Positions 5,858 to 7,113 of a stretch of DNA of 7,113 nucleotides are shown in pieces. Under the pieces are notes generated by a model, which was not told where the DNA came from, searched no databases, and saw nothing but the letters and a program-made list of their open reading frames with translations. Position 1 is the first letter of the stretch. Each line of letters begins with the position of its first letter. This DNA comes from Sulfurimonas sp. (GTDB lineage: Bacteria > Campylobacterota > Campylobacteria > Campylobacterales > Sulfurimonadaceae). The position numbers were made by a program, and so were the translations under genes. Location: the NCBI GenBank assembly GCA_027011725.1, contig JALUZQ010000196.1, positions 1-7,113 on the forward strand, read 5' to 3'.

Positions 5858-7113
5858 ACATAACATTTCCATACTCTATGTTGAAGATGAAGAGAATGTA
5901 AGAGCAATGCTCTCTCGTTTTTTACAACGATTTTGTACACAACTCTATGTAGCCAAAGATGGGCAAGAGGGACTTGAACTCTATAAAGAGCATAGACCGA
6001 ACATAGTTGTTTCCGACATTAAAATGCCAAAAATGAATGGGCTTGAGATGGTCAAAGAGATAAAAAATATCAACCATGAACAACTTGTCTTACTCCTGAC
6101 CGCCCACAGTGACAGTGAGTATCTCGTTGAAGCCATAAACCTTAATGTAGATGGCTATGTTTTAAAGCCCATTGACCTTGACCTTGTACGTGAAAAGATA
6201 GAACAACTCACGCATATCATAGAAAACAAAAGAGCGATGCAGGCACTCCAAGAGAGTGAGGAAAAGTTTCGTACACTCACGCAAATCAGTCTTACGGGTA
6301 TCTTTATCTATCAAGAGAAGTTCATCTATGTCAATCCCGCTTTTTGTGAAATCACAGGCTATACAGAAAAAGAACTGCTTACTATGTCTCCATGGGAAGT
6401 AGTGACACCTAAGTACCAAGAGAAGATCAAAGAGGTGGCAAGACAAAGGATCAGTGGAGAACTCCGTCAATCTACACAGATGCAAGTCGATGTACAAAGA
6501 AAAGACGGACTCATTCGCAATACAAAAGTATCAGTAGCTACAATGCCTTATCAAGGGCGTTTTGCGGGTACTGGAAATATAGTTGACATTACTGATGTCA
6601 TAGAGACGAAATCCCGCCTTCAACTGCTTTCTCAGGCCGTCGAACAGATGGATGAGATGGTTCGTATTACAGATATTGAGGGAAATATCATCTATGTGAA
6701 TCCGGCAACAACAAAGACAACACAATACAGTGAGGAAGAAATACTTGGCAATACAAGCAGACTTTTCCAATCAGGAAAACATTCAAAAGAGTTTTATGCA
6801 AAGCTTTGGGATACCATTTTAAGTGGTCATACCTATAAAAATATTCTTATCAATAAGAAAAAAGACGGGGCACTTTTTTATGATGAGAAGATCATTTCAC
6901 CGCTTAAAAACGAAAAAGGAGACATCCGTTACTTTGTTTCTACAAGCCGTGATATTAGTGACAGAATTACACTCGAAAATGAGCTCAAACACCTTGCTAC
7001 AAAAGATGCACTCACAGGGATCTACAACCGTTACAAAATAAACGCAAAAATTGAAGAGGAGATAAAACGAGCTGATAGATATGAAGAATCCTTTGGGCTT
7101 GTCATGTTTGATA
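5850..7113 (+). CDS. Response regulator REC-PAS-PAS-GGDEF, 3' end cut
   Basis: The frame is open for 421 codons to the right edge. Residues 1-120 are a receiver domain with acidic E12/D13, phosphoacceptor D56 (VVSDIKMP), switch T84 and K106 (VLKP). Two PAS domains follow, about 137-250 (FRTLTQISLTGIFIY, then YVNPAFCEITGYTEKEL) and about 262-374 (RITDIEGNIIYVNPA). LATKDALTGIYNRYKI (382-397) and FGLVMFD at the edge are the opening of a GGDEF domain, so the protein is probably a diguanylate cyclase making cyclic-di-GMP. The window stops before the GG(D/E)EF loop, so catalytic activity and a possible following EAL domain cannot be judged. The gene overlaps the kinase gene by 8 bp. The inferred path is: kinase phosphorylates D56, the regulator dimerises and cyclase output changes, with the PAS domains adding a cytoplasmic input. 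No PAS cofactor is apparent. Confidence 0.92.
   Translation, partial: MTKHNISILYVEDEENVRAMLSRFLQRFCTQLYVAKDGQEGLELYKEHRPNIVVSDIKMPKMNGLEMVKEIKNINHEQLVLLLTAHSDSEYLVEAINLNVDGYVLKPIDLDLVREKIEQLTHIIENKRAMQALQESEEKFRTLTQISLTGIFIYQEKFIYVNPAFCEITGYTEKELLTMSPWEVVTPKYQEKIKEVARQRISGELRQSTQMQVDVQRKDGLIRNTKVSVATMPYQGRFAGTGNIVDITDVIETKSRLQLLSQAVEQMDEMVRITDIEGNIIYVNPATTKTTQYSEEEILGNTSRLFQSGKHSKEFYAKLWDTILSGHTYKNILINKKKDGALFYDEKIISPLKNEKGDIRYFVSTSRDISDRITLENELKHLATKDALTGIYNRYKINAKIEEEIKRADRYEESFGLVMFD

Noticed and set aside
6162..6770. Two minus-strand frames of 111 and 79 codons opposite the response regulator
   Set aside because: They are antisense to the PAS domains, and the cysteine/leucine-rich composition is a by-product of the coding strand.
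1..7113. CRISPR array, mobile element, toxin-antitoxin or defence system
   Set aside because: No regularly spaced repeats, transposase or integrase motifs, terminal inverted repeats or small paired genes are visible. All genes are ordinary metabolic or signalling genes.

Overview
The window looks like chromosomal DNA from a free-living member of the Campylobacterota (Epsilonproteobacteria), perhaps close to Sulfurimonas or Sulfuricurvum. This is an inference from gene content and style: a histidine kinase with a Cache-type sensor and an H-box reading AHQWRQPLN, a response regulator with REC-PAS-PAS-GGDEF order, moderately AT-rich DNA, tightly packed or overlapping genes, and promoters with a clear TATAAT-like -10 but no convincing -35. 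No marker gene fixes the genus.

Layout. Bases 1-2925 (minus strand) hold a pta-ackA operon for acetyl-CoA/acetate interconversion. pta comes first and its stop codon overlaps the ackA start by one base; ackA runs off the left edge. Bases 2926-2980 are a compact divergent promoter region in which two extended -10 elements face each other inside a 16-bp near-perfect inverted repeat. Bases 2981-3415 (plus) encode a YchJ-family protein with a cysteine zinc-binding SEC-C motif at each end. It converges on, and overlaps by 20 bp, a small GNAT acetyltransferase gene (3396-3824, minus). Bases 3825-3904 are a second divergent promoter region. Bases 3905-7113 (plus) hold a two-gene signalling operon: a membrane histidine kinase, overlapped by 8 bp by a response regulator that ends in the beginning of a GGDEF (diguanylate cyclase) domain. 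The right edge cuts this second gene.

How the parts work together. Pta and AckA together convert acetyl-CoA to acetate with ATP formation, or activate acetate in the reverse direction. The kinase/regulator pair should turn an extracytoplasmic small-molecule signal, plus whatever the two cytoplasmic PAS domains sense, into a change in cyclic-di-GMP. The sequence does not show that the metabolic and signalling halves are functionally linked; they are separate transcription units.

I found no tRNA, rRNA, CRISPR array, insertion sequence, prophage gene, defence gene or convincing rho-independent terminator. Nothing amounts to a new multi-gene system. The most notable points are the symmetric divergent promoter, an AckA that lacks 27 residues in its N-terminal domain while keeping all the active-site residues examined, and a probably leaderless acetyltransferase mRNA.
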